Origin: Arsenicibacter rosenii
GTDB lineage: Bacteria; Bacteroidota; Bacteroidia; Cytophagales; Spirosomataceae
Length of the DNA stretch: 64,000 nucleotides
NCBI RefSeq assembly: GCF_001870735.1
Contig: NZ_MORL01000022.1
Coordinates: 20,489 to 84,488, forward strand
Direction of reading: 5' to 3'
The notes under the pieces are model-generated. The model had not been told where the DNA came from, searched no databases, and worked only from the letters and a program-made list of their open reading frames with translations. Each line of letters starts with the position of its first letter. The stretch's first letter is position 1. Made by a program: the position numbers and the translations under genes. Positions 1 to 7,946 of the stretch are shown here, one piece after another.

Positions 1-1397
1 TACAGGTGGATGGCTTCGTCGTAGGCGGCTTCGGTGGCGTCTTTGATCGCTTCCGACATGGTTGGGTGCGGGTGAACCGCTTTCAGGATTTCATGGCCGG
101 TTGTTTCCAGACGACGGGCTGCCACTACTTCGGCAATCATTTCCGTAACGTTGTAACCAATCATGTGGGCACCTAACCACTCACCGTATTTCGCGTCGAA
201 AATCACTTTCACGAAACCTTCCGGCGCGCCTGATGCCTTGGCTTTACCTGAGGCTGAGAACGGGAATTTGCCCACTTTGATCTCATATCCGGCTTCACGG
301 GCAGCTTTTTCCGTATAACCAACCGATGCGATTTCCGGCGTACAGTACGTACAGCCCGGAATGTTGTTGTAGTTCAGTGGCTCTACGTGTGGCAGACCGG
401 CGATTTTCTCTATGCAGATGATGGCTTCGGCAGAAGCAACGTGTGCCAGGGCCTGACCTTTTGTACAGTCGCCGATAGCGTAGTAGCCATCAACGTTGGT
501 GCGGTAGTAGTCGTCCGTAACGATTTTGCCGCGGTCGGTGTTGATACCGGTTTCTTCGAGACCAATGTTTTCGATGTTAGCCACCACACCCGCTGCCGAC
601 AGTACCACATCGACATCAAATGTTTTTTCCCCGTCCGGCGTTTTTACGAATACCTTGCAACCGTTGCCGCTCGTATCTACCTTCGTTACTTCCGATTTGG
701 TATGAATCTCAACACCCAGCTTTTTGTATTGCTTGGCCAGTTCTTTCGAGATGTCTTCATCTTCTACCGGAACAATGTTCGGCATAAACTCAATGATGGT
801 CACTTTGGTACCCATGCTGGCGTATACATACGCAAACTCAACGCCGATCGCGCCGGAACCGATGACCAGCATTGAGTCCGGACGTTTTTCCAGCGACATG
901 GCTTTGCGGTACTCGATCACCTTCTGGCCATCGATCGGGACAGCCGGCAACTGACGGGCACGGCCACCGGTAGCAATAATGATGTGTTTGGCTTCGTACG
1001 TCGTCGCTTTACCGTCTTTGTCGGTTACTTCCACTTTTTTGCCGGGAATCACTTTCCCCGTGCCGTTAATCACATCGATTTTATTTTTCCGCATCAGGAA
1101 CTGTACGCCTTTGCTCATGCTGTCGGCTACCCCCCGGCTACGTTTAATTACGGCACTAAAATCAGCATTGGCGTCGCCTACGGTGATTCCGTAATCCTTA
1201 GAATGTTTGATGTACTCAAACACCTGTGCGCTTTTAAGCAGGGCTTTTGTGGGAATACAGCCCCAGTTCAGACAGATACCGCCTAAGTTTTCACGCTCGA
1301 TGACGGCTGTTTTCAATCCTAACTGCGAGGCCCGAATGGCGGCTACATAACCACCTGGTCCGCTACCGACGACAATTACATCGTATTGTGAAGCCAT
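1..1397 (-). CDS. lpdA: Dihydrolipoyl dehydrogenase (E3), lacking only the last base of the stop codon
   Basis: Flavoprotein that reoxidises dihydrolipoamide in 2-oxo-acid dehydrogenase complexes, passing electrons to NAD+. Translating the minus strand from the ATG at 1397 gives a Rossmann FAD site near the N-terminus (VVGSGPGGYVAA), the redox-active disulfide GGICLNWGCIPTKALL at about residues 39-54, a second NAD-binding GSGAIGVEF, and the C-terminal dimer-interface motif HPHPTMSEAI with its catalytic His. The frame runs 465 codons and ends ...DEAIHL, where homologues end. The last two window bases read TA on the minus strand, so the next codon is very probably a stop just outside. It is divergent from prfB, with a -7 promoter element about 57 bp upstream. 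Identity is clear; assignment to a particular 2-oxo-acid dehydrogenase complex cannot be made here. Confidence 0.95.
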   Translation of the reverse strand, partial: MASQYDVIVVGSGPGGYVAAIRASQLGLKTAVIERENLGGICLNWGCIPTKALLKSAQVFEYIKHSKDYGITVGDANADFSAVIKRSRGVADSMSKGVQFLMRKNKIDVINGTGKVIPGKKVEVTDKDGKATTYEAKHIIIATGGRARQLPAVPIDGQKVIEYRKAMSLEKRPDSMLVIGSGAIGVEFAYVYASMGTKVTIIEFMPNIVPVEDEDISKELAKQYKKLGVEIHTKSEVTKVDTSGNGCKVFVKTPDGEKTFDVDVVLSAAGVVANIENIGLEETGINTDRGKIVTDDYYRTNVDGYYAIGDCTKGQALAHVASAEAIICIEKIAGLPHVEPLNYNNIPGCTYCTPEIASVGYTEKAAREAGYEIKVGKFPFSASGKAKASGAPEGFVKVIFDAKYGEWLGAHMIGYNVTEMIAEVVAARRLETTGHEILKAVHPHPTMSEAIKDATEAAYDEAIHL

Positions 1398-1453
1398 TTT
1401 TAGCTAATGTATTATGAAGAATGTAAAATGGACAATGCTATACTTGAGCAACA

Positions 1454-1461
1454 CAAAGGTA
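1454..1461 (-). promoter_or_regulatory. lpdA promoter -7 element
   Basis: On the minus strand this reads TACCTTTG, an exact match to the Bacteroidota -7 consensus TAnnTTTG. It would place the transcription start near 1447 and give lpdA a leader of about 50 nt. I see no convincing -33 TTG at the expected spacing, so the call rests on the -7 box and its position. Confidence 0.5.
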
Positions 1462-1511
1462 ACGGTAAAAGTTGATTTCGCCCGAAACAACTACGGCCCT
1501 CTCTTTTGTTC

Positions 1512-1519
1512 TATCTTTG
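1512..1519 (+). promoter_or_regulatory. prfB promoter -7 element
   Basis: TATCTTTG matches the TAnnTTTG consensus of Bacteroidota housekeeping promoters. A start near 1526 would leave a leader of about 57 nt before the prfB ATG at 1583. The -33 element is not evident. Confidence 0.45.
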
Positions 1520-1582
1520 CAGGGCCTTTGGCGGGGAGCATCCGCTCACGGGCTCATTCACAATTCATTAATTGACAAGTTC

Positions 1583-2660
1583 ATGACAACTGAGCAGTTG
1601 AAAGACTTGAGGGTCAGAGTAGAGGCCCTGAGGGGGTATCTTTGACTACGATAACAAGAAAGAACAGCTGAAAGAGCTGGAGCAGCAAACGTTTCAGCCT
1701 GAATTCTGGACCGACGCTGAGCGGGCCGAAAGTACCATGAAACAAGTCCGCTCCCTGAAAGGATGGGTAGGCGGATATGATAAGATAGATGCCCGGCTGG
1801 GTGACCTTGAAACGCTGTTTGAGTTTTACGAAGCAGGGGAGGTTACCGAAGAAGAAGTCGACGCGGATGCCCGTAGTTTCGTCGTAGCCCTCGAAGAGCT
1901 GGAGCTGAAAAAAATGCTCAGCAATGAGGAGGACCAACTGGGCGCCGTACTCGAAATTAACTCGGGTGCGGGCGGTACCGAAAGCCAGGACTGGGCCGAT
2001 ATGCTTTACCGGATGTACCTGCGCTGGGCCGAAAAACACGGTTATACGGTGAAACAGGTCGATTATCAGGATGGCGATACGGCCGGGATTAAGTCGGCAA
2101 CGATTGAAGTAGACGGTCCGCTGGCCTATGGCTACCTGAAGTCCGAAAACGGGGTTCACCGGCTTGTGCGGGTGTCACCGTTCGACTCGAATGCGCGCCG
2201 CCATACCTCATTCGCTTCCGTATTTGCCTATCCGCTGGTCGATGACTCAATTGAAATTGAGGTGAATCTGGCCGATATCGACTGGGATACCTTCCGGTCG
2301 GGTGGTGCCGGCGGGCAGAATGTAAACAAGGTTGAAACGGCCGTGCGGCTGCGCCATAAACCATCCGGTATTATCATCGAATGCCAGCAGGAGCGGAGTC
2401 AGCTGCAAAACAAGGAAGTGGCGATCCGCCTCCTGAAATCGAAACTGTATCAGATTGAGGTGGAGAAGCGGAACGCGGCCCGTGCCGAAGTTGAAGCCGG
2501 TAAGAAGAAAATCGAATGGGGGTCGCAGATCCGCAGCTATGTACTTGACGACCGCCGCGTGAAAGACCACCGCACCGGTTTCCAGACATCAAACACGGAT
2601 GCGGTGCTGGATGGCGACATTGACGGATTTATCAAGGCCTACTTGCTCGAACAGGGATAA
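1583..2660 (+). CDS. prfB: Peptide chain release factor 2, with programmed +1 frameshift
   Basis: Class I release factor for UGA and UAA stops. The gene is read in two frames. Codons 1-20 run from the ATG at 1583 to CTT at 1640-1642, followed by an in-frame TGA at 1643-1645. Slipping +1 past T1643 gives GAC TAC GAT and a continuous frame to the TAA at 2658. The product is about 358 residues, normal for RF2. The second frame carries the RF2-specific SPF anticodon-like tripeptide (VRVSPFDSN) and the GGQ peptidyl-hydrolysis motif ([12 protein letters not shown]). The slip site is the classical CTT TGA C with AGGGGG three bases upstream (1631-1636). A start at the internal ATG 1737 would discard the N-terminal domain, so the frameshift model is preferred. 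This gives the usual RF2 autoregulation: low RF2 lets the ribosome pause at UGA and shift. Confidence 0.95.
1631..1646 (+). promoter_or_regulatory. prfB recoding site (Shine-Dalgarno-like stimulator plus CTT-TGA-C slip site)
   Basis: AGGGGG at 1631-1636 lies three bases (TAT) before the slippery codon CTT and the in-frame stop TGA followed by C. This layout matches the known RF2 +1 frameshift signal, in which an internal Shine-Dalgarno pairs with 16S rRNA and drives slippage from CUU to UUU. Confidence 0.93.
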
Positions 2661-2690
2661 TCGGCCCGAAAGCTCAACATACAAGACGAA

Positions 2691-2717
2691 AAACGCCCTC
2701 TGCGGGGGCGTTTTTTT
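2691..2717 (+). terminator. prfB intrinsic terminator
   Basis: The arms AACGCCC and GGGCGTT around a short loop are followed by seven T residues, 30 bp after the prfB stop. Confidence 0.85.
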
Positions 2718-2891
2718 GTTGTCAACACAGCCAGAAAAAGCGTAGCTGAATAAAGAACCTTTCACTTATTGTGTGCGACAAATCAGGGTGCAGGCCAGTT
2801 TATTTGTCTGAATCCATAAGGTTGAAGCGTCGTTTTTCATATAATTTCCCCGTTTCGTATTAATTTCCGATCTCATAAGCGTATTACCAGA

Positions 2892-3623
2892 ATGACTATT
2901 GAAGTTTGTGCTTTTTCGCTTTCGGCCTGCCTGACTGCTCAGGAAGCGGGTGCGGGGCGTATTGAATTGTGTGGTGGGTTCAGCGAGGGCGGCACAACCC
3001 CGAGTGCAGGGCTGATTCAGCAAGCCCGTCAACAGCTTCAGATTCCGATCTATGTCATGATTCGTCCGCGCGGGGGCGATTTTTTGTATTCAGCCGCTGA
3101 ACTTGACGTAATGAAGGCTGATATTGAGGTCGCCAAACAGCTGGGTGCCGATGGCATTGTCCTGGGGCTGCTTAACCCCGACGGAACGGTTGATGAAGAA
3201 AACACACGTATGCTGATCGACCAGGCAAAACCGCTGGGCGTTACCTTTCACCGCGCCTTTGATATGGCTGCCGATCCGTTCGAAGCCCTCGAAGCCGTTA
3301 TCCGTACCGGTGCCGAACGCATTCTGACCTCCGGTCAGCAACCGTCGGTGCAAACCGGTTTGCCGTTGCTGAAAGAGCTAGCCCGACGCGCCGCCGGACG
3401 CCTTGAAATTATGGCCGGTGCAGGGGTAAACGCCCAAAATGCGACTCAGTTAAAAGACGCCGGTGTCCATGCCTTACACCTGAGCGGAAAACGCATCGAT
3501 GAAAGCCCGATGATATTCCGGCAACCAAATGTGTCGATGGCCTCGGCTGCCCTTGGCGAGTATGAACGCGTAGAGGCTGATGCACCGGCAATCAGCGCGG
3601 TTGTCGGCCAGGTCAGTCATTAA
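2892..3623 (+). CDS. cutC: CutC family protein
   Basis: 243-residue member of the CutC family, a TIM-barrel protein historically linked to copper homeostasis; its exact biochemical role is unsettled. The N-terminus MTIEVCAFSLSACLTAQEAG followed by GAGRIELCGGFSEGGTTPS is characteristic, as are VMIRPRGGDFLYS, LGADGIVLGLLNPDG, FHRAFDMA and the barrel-closing segment EIMAGAGVNAQNA. Length matches the family. It stands alone between the prfB terminator and the symporter gene; the 54-bp gap to the next gene permits co-transcription but nothing shows it. No metal-resistance gene is adjacent; the RND efflux operon of this window lies 18 kb away. Confidence 0.9.
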   Translation: MTIEVCAFSLSACLTAQEAGAGRIELCGGFSEGGTTPSAGLIQQARQQLQIPIYVMIRPRGGDFLYSAAELDVMKADIEVAKQLGADGIVLGLLNPDGTVDEENTRMLIDQAKPLGVTFHRAFDMAADPFEALEAVIRTGAERILTSGQQPSVQTGLPLLKELARRAAGRLEIMAGAGVNAQNATQLKDAGVHALHLSGKRIDESPMIFRQPNVSMASAALGEYERVEADAPAISAVVGQVSH

Positions 3624-3677
3624 TCCGTATTACCTTGATGAAACATAACCCTTTATTACTTTAACCCTTCGTTTTTC

Positions 3678-5339
3678 ATGCATATTGACCTTGGACTTCT
3701 TGATTATCTGATCATTGTCATCTACTTCGTGTTTGTGCTGGGGATTGGCTTTCTGATCAAACGTACCGTTAAAACGAGTAACGACTTCCTGATGAGCGAC
3801 CGCTCAATTCCGCTCTGGATTACGTCTTTAGCCTTTGTGTCGGCCAACCTGGGCGCACAGGAACTGATCGGGATGGGGGCTTCCGGTGCTAAGTACGGCA
3901 TCATGACCAGCCATTTTTACTGGGTAGGCGCCATTCCGGCCATGGTGTTTCTGGGCGTTTTTATGATGCCTTTTTACTACGGAAGCCGTGCCCGTTCGGT
4001 GCCTGAGTACCTTGCCCTGCGGTTCGACGAAAAAACACGCGGGCTGAACGCCATCAGTTTTGCCGCCATGACGATTTTCTCGTCGGGCATTTCGCTGTAT
4101 GCCCTGGCCCTGCTCCTGGAATCGATTCTGGGTTGGGACTTTAATGCGTCGATCTTTCTGGCGGCTGTTATCGTTATGGTGTACACTTTACTCGGCGGGC
4201 TGACGAGTGCGGTATATAACGAAGTCCTCCAGTTCTTCCTGATTGTGCTGGGCATTGCGCCGGTCGTTTTTATCGGCCTCGATAAAATTGGTGGCTGGGA
4301 AGGTGTTGTGCAGAACCTGAGCCCTAAAATGACCAGTACCTGGCGGTATATGGGTTCGCCGGAAGAGAACCCGATGGGGGTCGATCTGGGCAGCATGTTA
4401 TTTGGTCTGGGCTTTGTATTATCGTTTGGCTACTGGTGTACAGACTTCTTGGTGGTACAGCGGGCTATGATTGCCAAAAATATGTCGGAAGCCCAGCGGA
4501 CACCGCTGATTGCGGCTATCCCGAAAATGTTTATTCCGTTTGTGGTTATTCTGCCGGGCGTGATCGCCATTGCGCTCCAAACTATGGGCGGTGATTACCA
4601 GATTCCGATGAAAGCCGATGGCAGCTCGCCGAACTATGACCTTGTGATTCCATCGATGCTGTCGAGTTTTTACCCGACCGGTTTGCTCGGCGTTGGCCTC
4701 ACGGCACTGATTGCGTCGTTTATGTCGGGAATGGCCGGTAACGTAACGGCATTCAATACCGTCTGGACGTTTGATATCTATCAGGCTTATATCAACAAGA
4801 ACGCAAGCGACGAGCATTACCTCCGCATGGGTAAAATGGCCACCATTTTCGGGATTGTGGCGTCGATCGGAGCGGCTTATCTGGCAACGGCCTTTAATAA
4901 CATCATGGATTATCTGCAGCTGGTCTTCGGCTTCGTCAATGCCCCTTTGTTTGCCACGTTTGCGCTGGGGATGTTCTGGCGGAAAACAACGGCCAACGGC
5001 GCTTTCTGGGGCTTATTGCTGGGTACGCTGGCTGCTGCGGCGACCCACGGCCTGACGCTTGCTGAAGGAAAAGGTGCCTGGATGGGTAACCTTCACGAGT
5101 TTTCTTCGTCTATGAGTCAGAACTTTATGATTGCCAGTATCGCCTGGATTGTTTGCTTTGTTGCAACGTATGTCATTAGTCTGTTCACGGAGAAAAAAGA
5201 TGAAAAAGAACTGGTTGGCCTGGTCTACAGTCTGACGCCGAAACCGGAAGGAAACTACAAAACCGTATTAGAAAATCCGATGTTTCTGGCGGCCATTGTC
5301 ATTGCACTTACCCTGGTACTTAACCTGATCTTTTTATAA
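3678..5339 (+). CDS. Sodium:solute symporter (SSS family, SGLT-like)
   Basis: 553-residue inner-membrane transporter with 13 to 14 predicted hydrophobic helices, expected to import a small solute (sugar, inositol or similar) with Na+. SSS features are visible: the N-terminal helix LLDYLIIVIYFVFVLGIGF, the segment SNDFLMSDRSIPLW, the helix-2 region SANLGAQELIGMGASGAKYG, and PMVFLGVFMMPFYYGSRARSVPEYLALRF-type sequence around residues 85-115. TLLGGLTSAVYNEVLQFFLI is the conserved helix around residue 170. The substrate cannot be read from sequence. It is followed 33 bp later by a 66-residue membrane protein, and a terminator follows that gene, so the two probably form one transcript. Confidence 0.88.
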   Translation: MHIDLGLLDYLIIVIYFVFVLGIGFLIKRTVKTSNDFLMSDRSIPLWITSLAFVSANLGAQELIGMGASGAKYGIMTSHFYWVGAIPAMVFLGVFMMPFYYGSRARSVPEYLALRFDEKTRGLNAISFAAMTIFSSGISLYALALLLESILGWDFNASIFLAAVIVMVYTLLGGLTSAVYNEVLQFFLIVLGIAPVVFIGLDKIGGWEGVVQNLSPKMTSTWRYMGSPEENPMGVDLGSMLFGLGFVLSFGYWCTDFLVVQRAMIAKNMSEAQRTPLIAAIPKMFIPFVVILPGVIAIALQTMGGDYQIPMKADGSSPNYDLVIPSMLSSFYPTGLLGVGLTALIASFMSGMAGNVTAFNTVWTFDIYQAYINKNASDEHYLRMGKMATIFGIVASIGAAYLATAFNNIMDYLQLVFGFVNAPLFATFALGMFWRKTTANGAFWGLLLGTLAAAATHGLTLAEGKGAWMGNLHEFSSSMSQNFMIASIAWIVCFVATYVISLFTEKKDEKELVGLVYSLTPKPEGNYKTVLENPMFLAAIVIALTLVLNLIFL

Positions 5340-5372
5340 CCGACAACTGTCTCATTCAACTGTAGTTAAGAC

Positions 5373-5573
5373 ATGAAACCGAGTTTATTTGACCTCCGAT
5401 TTGTTATTGGTCTTTTCTTCCTGATCATTGGACTGATTGTCATTATTGCTTCGTTTGGCGAAAGCAAAATCGTAGACGGCAGCCAAATCAATCTCTATGC
5501 AGGCATCGTATTTATCGTGTTTGCAGGGGGAATGCTGCTGAGCTTCCGGGCGAGTCAGAAATCTGATTCATAA
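5373..5573 (+). CDS. Small two-helix membrane protein
   Basis: 66-residue protein with two strongly hydrophobic segments, about residues 9-27 (FVIGLFFLIIGLIVIIASF) and 41-57 (LYAGIVFIVFAGGMLLSF), separated by a polar hairpin. No family is recognised with certainty. It begins 33 bp after the symporter stop and ends just before a terminator, which suggests co-expression and possibly an accessory role for the transporter; that role is inference only. Confidence 0.75.
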   Translation: MKPSLFDLRFVIGLFFLIIGLIVIIASFGESKIVDGSQINLYAGIVFIVFAGGMLLSFRASQKSDS

Positions 5574-5587
5574 ACCAGTATACATAG

Positions 5588-5630
5588 GCCCTCTCTGTGC
5601 CTGACAGGTACGGGGAGGGCTTTTTCTTTT
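5588..5630 (+). terminator. Intrinsic terminator after the symporter operon
   Basis: GCCCTCTC and GGGAGGGC arms around an interrupted stem are followed by a T-rich tract at 5621-5630. The next gene's ATG lies at 5632, immediately after the U-tract. Confidence 0.8.
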
Positions 5631-5631
5631 T

Positions 5632-5985
5632 ATGGCTGAACACAACAACACCGGCCGCGAAGGGGAGACTATTGCTGCCAGTTACCTCGAACGTCAGGAT
5701 TATTTAATTCTGGAGCGGAATTACCGCCATCACCACGCCGAAATCGACCTGATTGCCCGCAAGGGAAAGATGATCGTTTTTGCGGAGGTAAAGACCCGGA
5801 CCAACCTCAGCTACGGGCTGCCGGAAGAGTTTGTTTCCTACACAAAGGCCAAACTCATCATGCGGGTGGCCGAACATTATATTTTCGCCAAAAACTGGCA
5901 ATACGACGTTCGGTTCGACATTATTGCCGTTACGATCAACGGCAATAATGTCGAAGTAAAACATATTGAAGATGCGTTTTGCTAA
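5632..5985 (+). CDS. YraN family (UPF0102) endonuclease-like protein
   Basis: 117-residue protein of the YraN/UPF0102 family, which has the PD-(D/E)XK nuclease fold and is often found near DNA-recombination or ribosome-maturation genes. The N-terminal GREGETIAASYL and the catalytic-type pattern AEIDLIARKG...IVFAEVKTR (Asp, then Glu-x-Lys) are visible at about residues 36-58. The start at 5632 keeps the conserved N-terminus; no later ATG would. It begins right after the upstream terminator, so it must rely on read-through or on a promoter inside the preceding gene or hairpin. It converges with the next gene with only 3 bp between stops. Confidence 0.88.
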   Translation: MAEHNNTGREGETIAASYLERQDYLILERNYRHHHAEIDLIARKGKMIVFAEVKTRTNLSYGLPEEFVSYTKAKLIMRVAEHYIFAKNWQYDVRFDIIAVTINGNNVEVKHIEDAFC

Positions 5986-5988
5986 TGA

Positions 5989-6459
5989 TTATACCGTGAC
6001 GGTGGCAGGTTCCAGAACGCTGTCCGGCAACTGAATTCTGGCCAGCAGCTGCTCTTCAAGCAGGTTGGCCCACTCAGTCATGTACAACACCACATCATCG
6101 CGGAGGTTGTGCTTCAGATAGCGCCGTTCGGCAGGCAGCCGCTTCAGGATCTCCCGATCCGAGAGTTTTTCCAGATGTTTTAAATCTTCCAGCATCAGGC
6201 CTGCTCCCAGCATTTCGCTGATAACCAGATCAATCGGCATCAGACTGGCGGTGCAATAGTCGTCGACCTGTTCGTTCCAGTCGCCATACCGCTGCATGGC
6301 GTAGGCGTGAATCTGGTCTTTGTTCAGTTTGGTAAGCTCCTGAGCCAGATTGCCGCAGTTGCAACCGCCCATATGCCCCCATTGATAGGGTGCGCCCTCT
6401 TTCAACTTACGGGCCGTGCGACGGAGGGCGTCAATTAATTGAAGGTTTGGTCGTGCCAT
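5989..6459 (-). CDS. Conserved hypothetical protein with a CNCGN motif
   Basis: 156-residue soluble protein, no signal peptide. The N-terminal part contains GHMGGCNCGNLAQELTKL at about residues 29-46, where the paired cysteines could bind a metal. The rest is largely charged and probably helical. I do not recognise a named family. It reads toward yraN, leaving 3 bp between the stops. Upstream of its ATG (6459) lies the leuA terminator, so it has its own promoter within about 60-120 bp. Confidence 0.75.
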   Translation of the reverse strand: MARPNLQLIDALRRTARKLKEGAPYQWGHMGGCNCGNLAQELTKLNKDQIHAYAMQRYGDWNEQVDDYCTASLMPIDLVISEMLGAGLMLEDLKHLEKLSDREILKRLPAERRYLKHNLRDDVVLYMTEWANLLEEQLLARIQLPDSVLEPATVTV

Positions 6460-6520
6460 ACAAGTTGGTTTTTCGGGTGAGAACCGTGTGTATAAGCGTT
6501 TTGTTTACCCTAATATACAG

Positions 6521-6552
6521 AAAAATCCCGACCTGCGCAGGCCGGGATTTTT
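6521..6552 (-). terminator. leuA intrinsic terminator
   Basis: AAAAATCCCG and CGGGATTTTT arms with a GC-rich centre. On the minus strand the stem ends in five T residues, 31 bp beyond the leuA stop. Confidence 0.85.
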
Positions 6553-6582
6553 CTGTAATACGGATCGGTTTATCGTACAGGA

Positions 6583-7722
6583 TTAGCGAACCAGTTCCAT
6601 CAGGTCTTTATCGTTTACCTGCTTACGGACATCAGCCATGTCGAGGAAACGCTTATAGATGCCATCGAGTGTTGGCTTGTCATACCGGAAGCCCAACAAC
6701 TCAAGCCGGTGTTTCAGCGCGTGGCGACCGCTGCGGGCCGTCAGTACAATGGATGACTCAGGAACCCCAACATCATGTGGGTTCATGATTTCGTAGTTTT
6801 CAGCGTGTTTCAGGAAGCCATCCTGGTGAATACCCGATGAGTGGGCAAACGCATTCCGGCCCACAATCGCCTTGTTGGCCTGTACCGGCATCCGCATCAT
6901 TTGTGACACCAGATTGCTGACAGGGAAGAGACGCGTCGTATCAATACCTGTTTCCAGGCCTAAATCCTTGTGCACTTTCAGTGCCATCACAACTTCTTCG
7001 AGTGAGGTGTTACCCGCCCGCTCGCCAATTCCGTTGATCGTTACTTCGACCTGACGGGCTCCGTTGGTAATACCAGCCAGCGAGTTTGCCGTTGCCAGAC
7101 CAAGGTCGTTGTGGCAATGGATCGAGATAACGGCCTTGTCGATGTTCGGTACGTTATTGAACAGGTACTTGATTTTTGCCCCGTATTGTTCAGGCAGGCA
7201 GTAGCCGGTCGTATCCGGAATGTTGACGACGGTAGCTCCCGCCGCAATAACGGCTTCGGTCAGCCGGGCCAGGAATTCAAGGTCGGCACGGCCAGCGTCT
7301 TCAGCATAGAACTCCACATCGTCGATCAGGTTCCGTGCATACTTCACGGCAGCCACTCCTTGCTCAAGTACTTTATCACGCGTACTGTTGAACTTATTCC
7401 GGATGTGAATGTCTGACGAACCAATTCCGGTATGAATACGACCTAGTTTGGCGCTTTTGAGGGCCTCTGCTGCAGCATCAATATCACCCTGGATGGCGCG
7501 TGACAAGGCGCAGACCCGCGGAGTGGTCACTGCCTTTGAGATTTCGACCACCGACCGGAAATCACCGGGGCTCGAAATCGGGAAACCGGCCTCGATAATA
7601 TCAACGCCCAGCCGTTCCAGTTCTTTAGCGACTACAACTTTTTCTTCGGTTGTTAACTGGCAGCCCGGCACTTGTTCGCCGTCTCGCAGGGTTGTGTCGA
7701 AAATGTAAACTCGCTGGCTCAT
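6583..7722 (-). CDS. leuA: 2-isopropylmalate synthase, short form without the C-terminal regulatory domain
   Basis: First committed step of leucine synthesis: acetyl-CoA plus 2-oxoisovalerate to 2-isopropylmalate, in the cytoplasm. The HMGL-like barrel is complete: [14 protein letters not shown] at residues 7-20 binds the divalent metal and substrate, [15 protein letters not shown] at about 200 supplies the metal-binding HxH, and [14 protein letters not shown] follows. The protein stops at 379 residues (...DKDLMELVR), whereas long-form LeuA of about 510-520 residues carries a further leucine-binding LeuA_dimer domain. Feedback inhibition by that domain is therefore unlikely, and control may rest on the leader upstream. 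It has its own promoter, leader peptide and attenuator, and a terminator follows it. leuB precedes it by about 500 bp, but leuC and leuD are not here. Confidence 0.93.
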   Translation of the reverse strand: MSQRVYIFDTTLRDGEQVPGCQLTTEEKVVVAKELERLGVDIIEAGFPISSPGDFRSVVEISKAVTTPRVCALSRAIQGDIDAAAEALKSAKLGRIHTGIGSSDIHIRNKFNSTRDKVLEQGVAAVKYARNLIDDVEFYAEDAGRADLEFLARLTEAVIAAGATVVNIPDTTGYCLPEQYGAKIKYLFNNVPNIDKAVISIHCHNDLGLATANSLAGITNGARQVEVTINGIGERAGNTSLEEVVMALKVHKDLGLETGIDTTRLFPVSNLVSQMMRMPVQANKAIVGRNAFAHSSGIHQDGFLKHAENYEIMNPHDVGVPESSIVLTARSGRHALKHRLELLGFRYDKPTLDGIYKRFLDMADVRKQVNDKDLMELVR

Positions 7723-7763
7723 GTTGCCTACTTAATTAGGTTTGATTGGTTTGACGATGGCAC

Positions 7764-7791
7764 AAAAAAAGCCCTTCTTCTGAGAAAGGGC
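7764..7791 (-). terminator. leuA attenuator terminator
   Basis: On the minus strand GCCCTT...AAGGGC forms a stem followed by seven T residues (7770-7764), only 41 bp before the leuA start. Because it lies in the leader it must act as an attenuator. The 5' arm can instead pair with an upstream segment (7815-7825): CTGAGAGAGGG against CCCTTTCTCAG, eleven pairs with one G-U. Confidence 0.85.
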
Positions 7792-7814
7792 CTCTGGTTT
7801 TATACAGACATATC

Positions 7815-7825
7815 CCCTCTCTCAG
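7815..7825 (-). promoter_or_regulatory. leuA antiterminator segment overlapping the leader stop codon
   Basis: The minus-strand sequence CTGAGAGAGGG complements the 5' side of the attenuator stem (7780-7790) along its whole length, with one G-U pair. It includes the leader peptide's TGA stop. A ribosome finishing the leader would cover it and let the terminator form; a ribosome stalled at the upstream Leu codons would leave it free. Confidence 0.75.
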
Positions 7826-7884
7826 CGTTGCTTCTGACAACGTAGCAGCATACTCTTGAGTGGTTGGGATTGCTTAAAGTCCAT
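7822..7884 (-). CDS. leuA leader peptide
   Basis: Short reading frame MDFKQSQPLKSMLLRCQKQR from ATG 7884 to TGA 7822. An in-frame second ATG at 7851 would give the nonapeptide MLLRCQKQR. Leucine codons CTC, CTG and CTA cluster in the middle, 20-35 nt before the antiterminator segment. The frame lies between a good promoter and a terminator just ahead of leuA, which is the layout of a ribosome-mediated attenuator. Only three Leu codons are present, fewer than in the classical enterobacterial leader, so this is less striking than the ilvD leader. Confidence 0.65.
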   Translation of the reverse strand: MDFKQSQPLKSMLLRCQKQR

Positions 7885-7885
7885 T

Positions 7886-7899
7886 GCGAAATTTCGCTG
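7886..7899 (-). promoter_or_regulatory. Shared CAGCGAAATTTC box, leuA copy
   Basis: The minus-strand 12-mer CAGCGAAATTTC recurs exactly ahead of the ilvD leader (17086-17097). In the leuA copy it lies inside a perfect 12-bp palindrome, GCGAAATTTCGC (7886-7897). Both copies sit just downstream of the predicted promoter and before a leader-peptide ATG. It may be an operator or an RNA element; no regulator is identified. Confidence 0.5.
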
Positions 7900-7916
7900 A
7901 TTGCGTAATTACACCA

Positions 7917-7946
7917 CAAAAATATTAAAAAATTAAAACCCGTCAA
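7917..7946 (-). promoter_or_regulatory. leuA promoter (-33 TTG, -7 TATTTTTG)
   Basis: On the minus strand CTTG (TTG at 7946-7944) is followed after 19 bases by TATTTTTG (7924-7917), matching the Bacteroidota promoter layout. Transcription would start near 7910, about 26 nt before the leader-peptide ATG. Confidence 0.65.

Noticed and set aside
387-1286. Plus-strand open frames of up to 162 codons
   Set aside because: They are antisense to lpdA, whose minus-strand frame is complete and shows all family motifs.
1614-2592. Minus-strand open frames over prfB
   Set aside because: Shadows of prfB; no recognisable domain, and prfB is intact in its two frames.
2766-3032. 88-codon minus-strand frame at the cutC start
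   Set aside because: Overlaps the cutC N-terminus and has no recognisable content or start signal.
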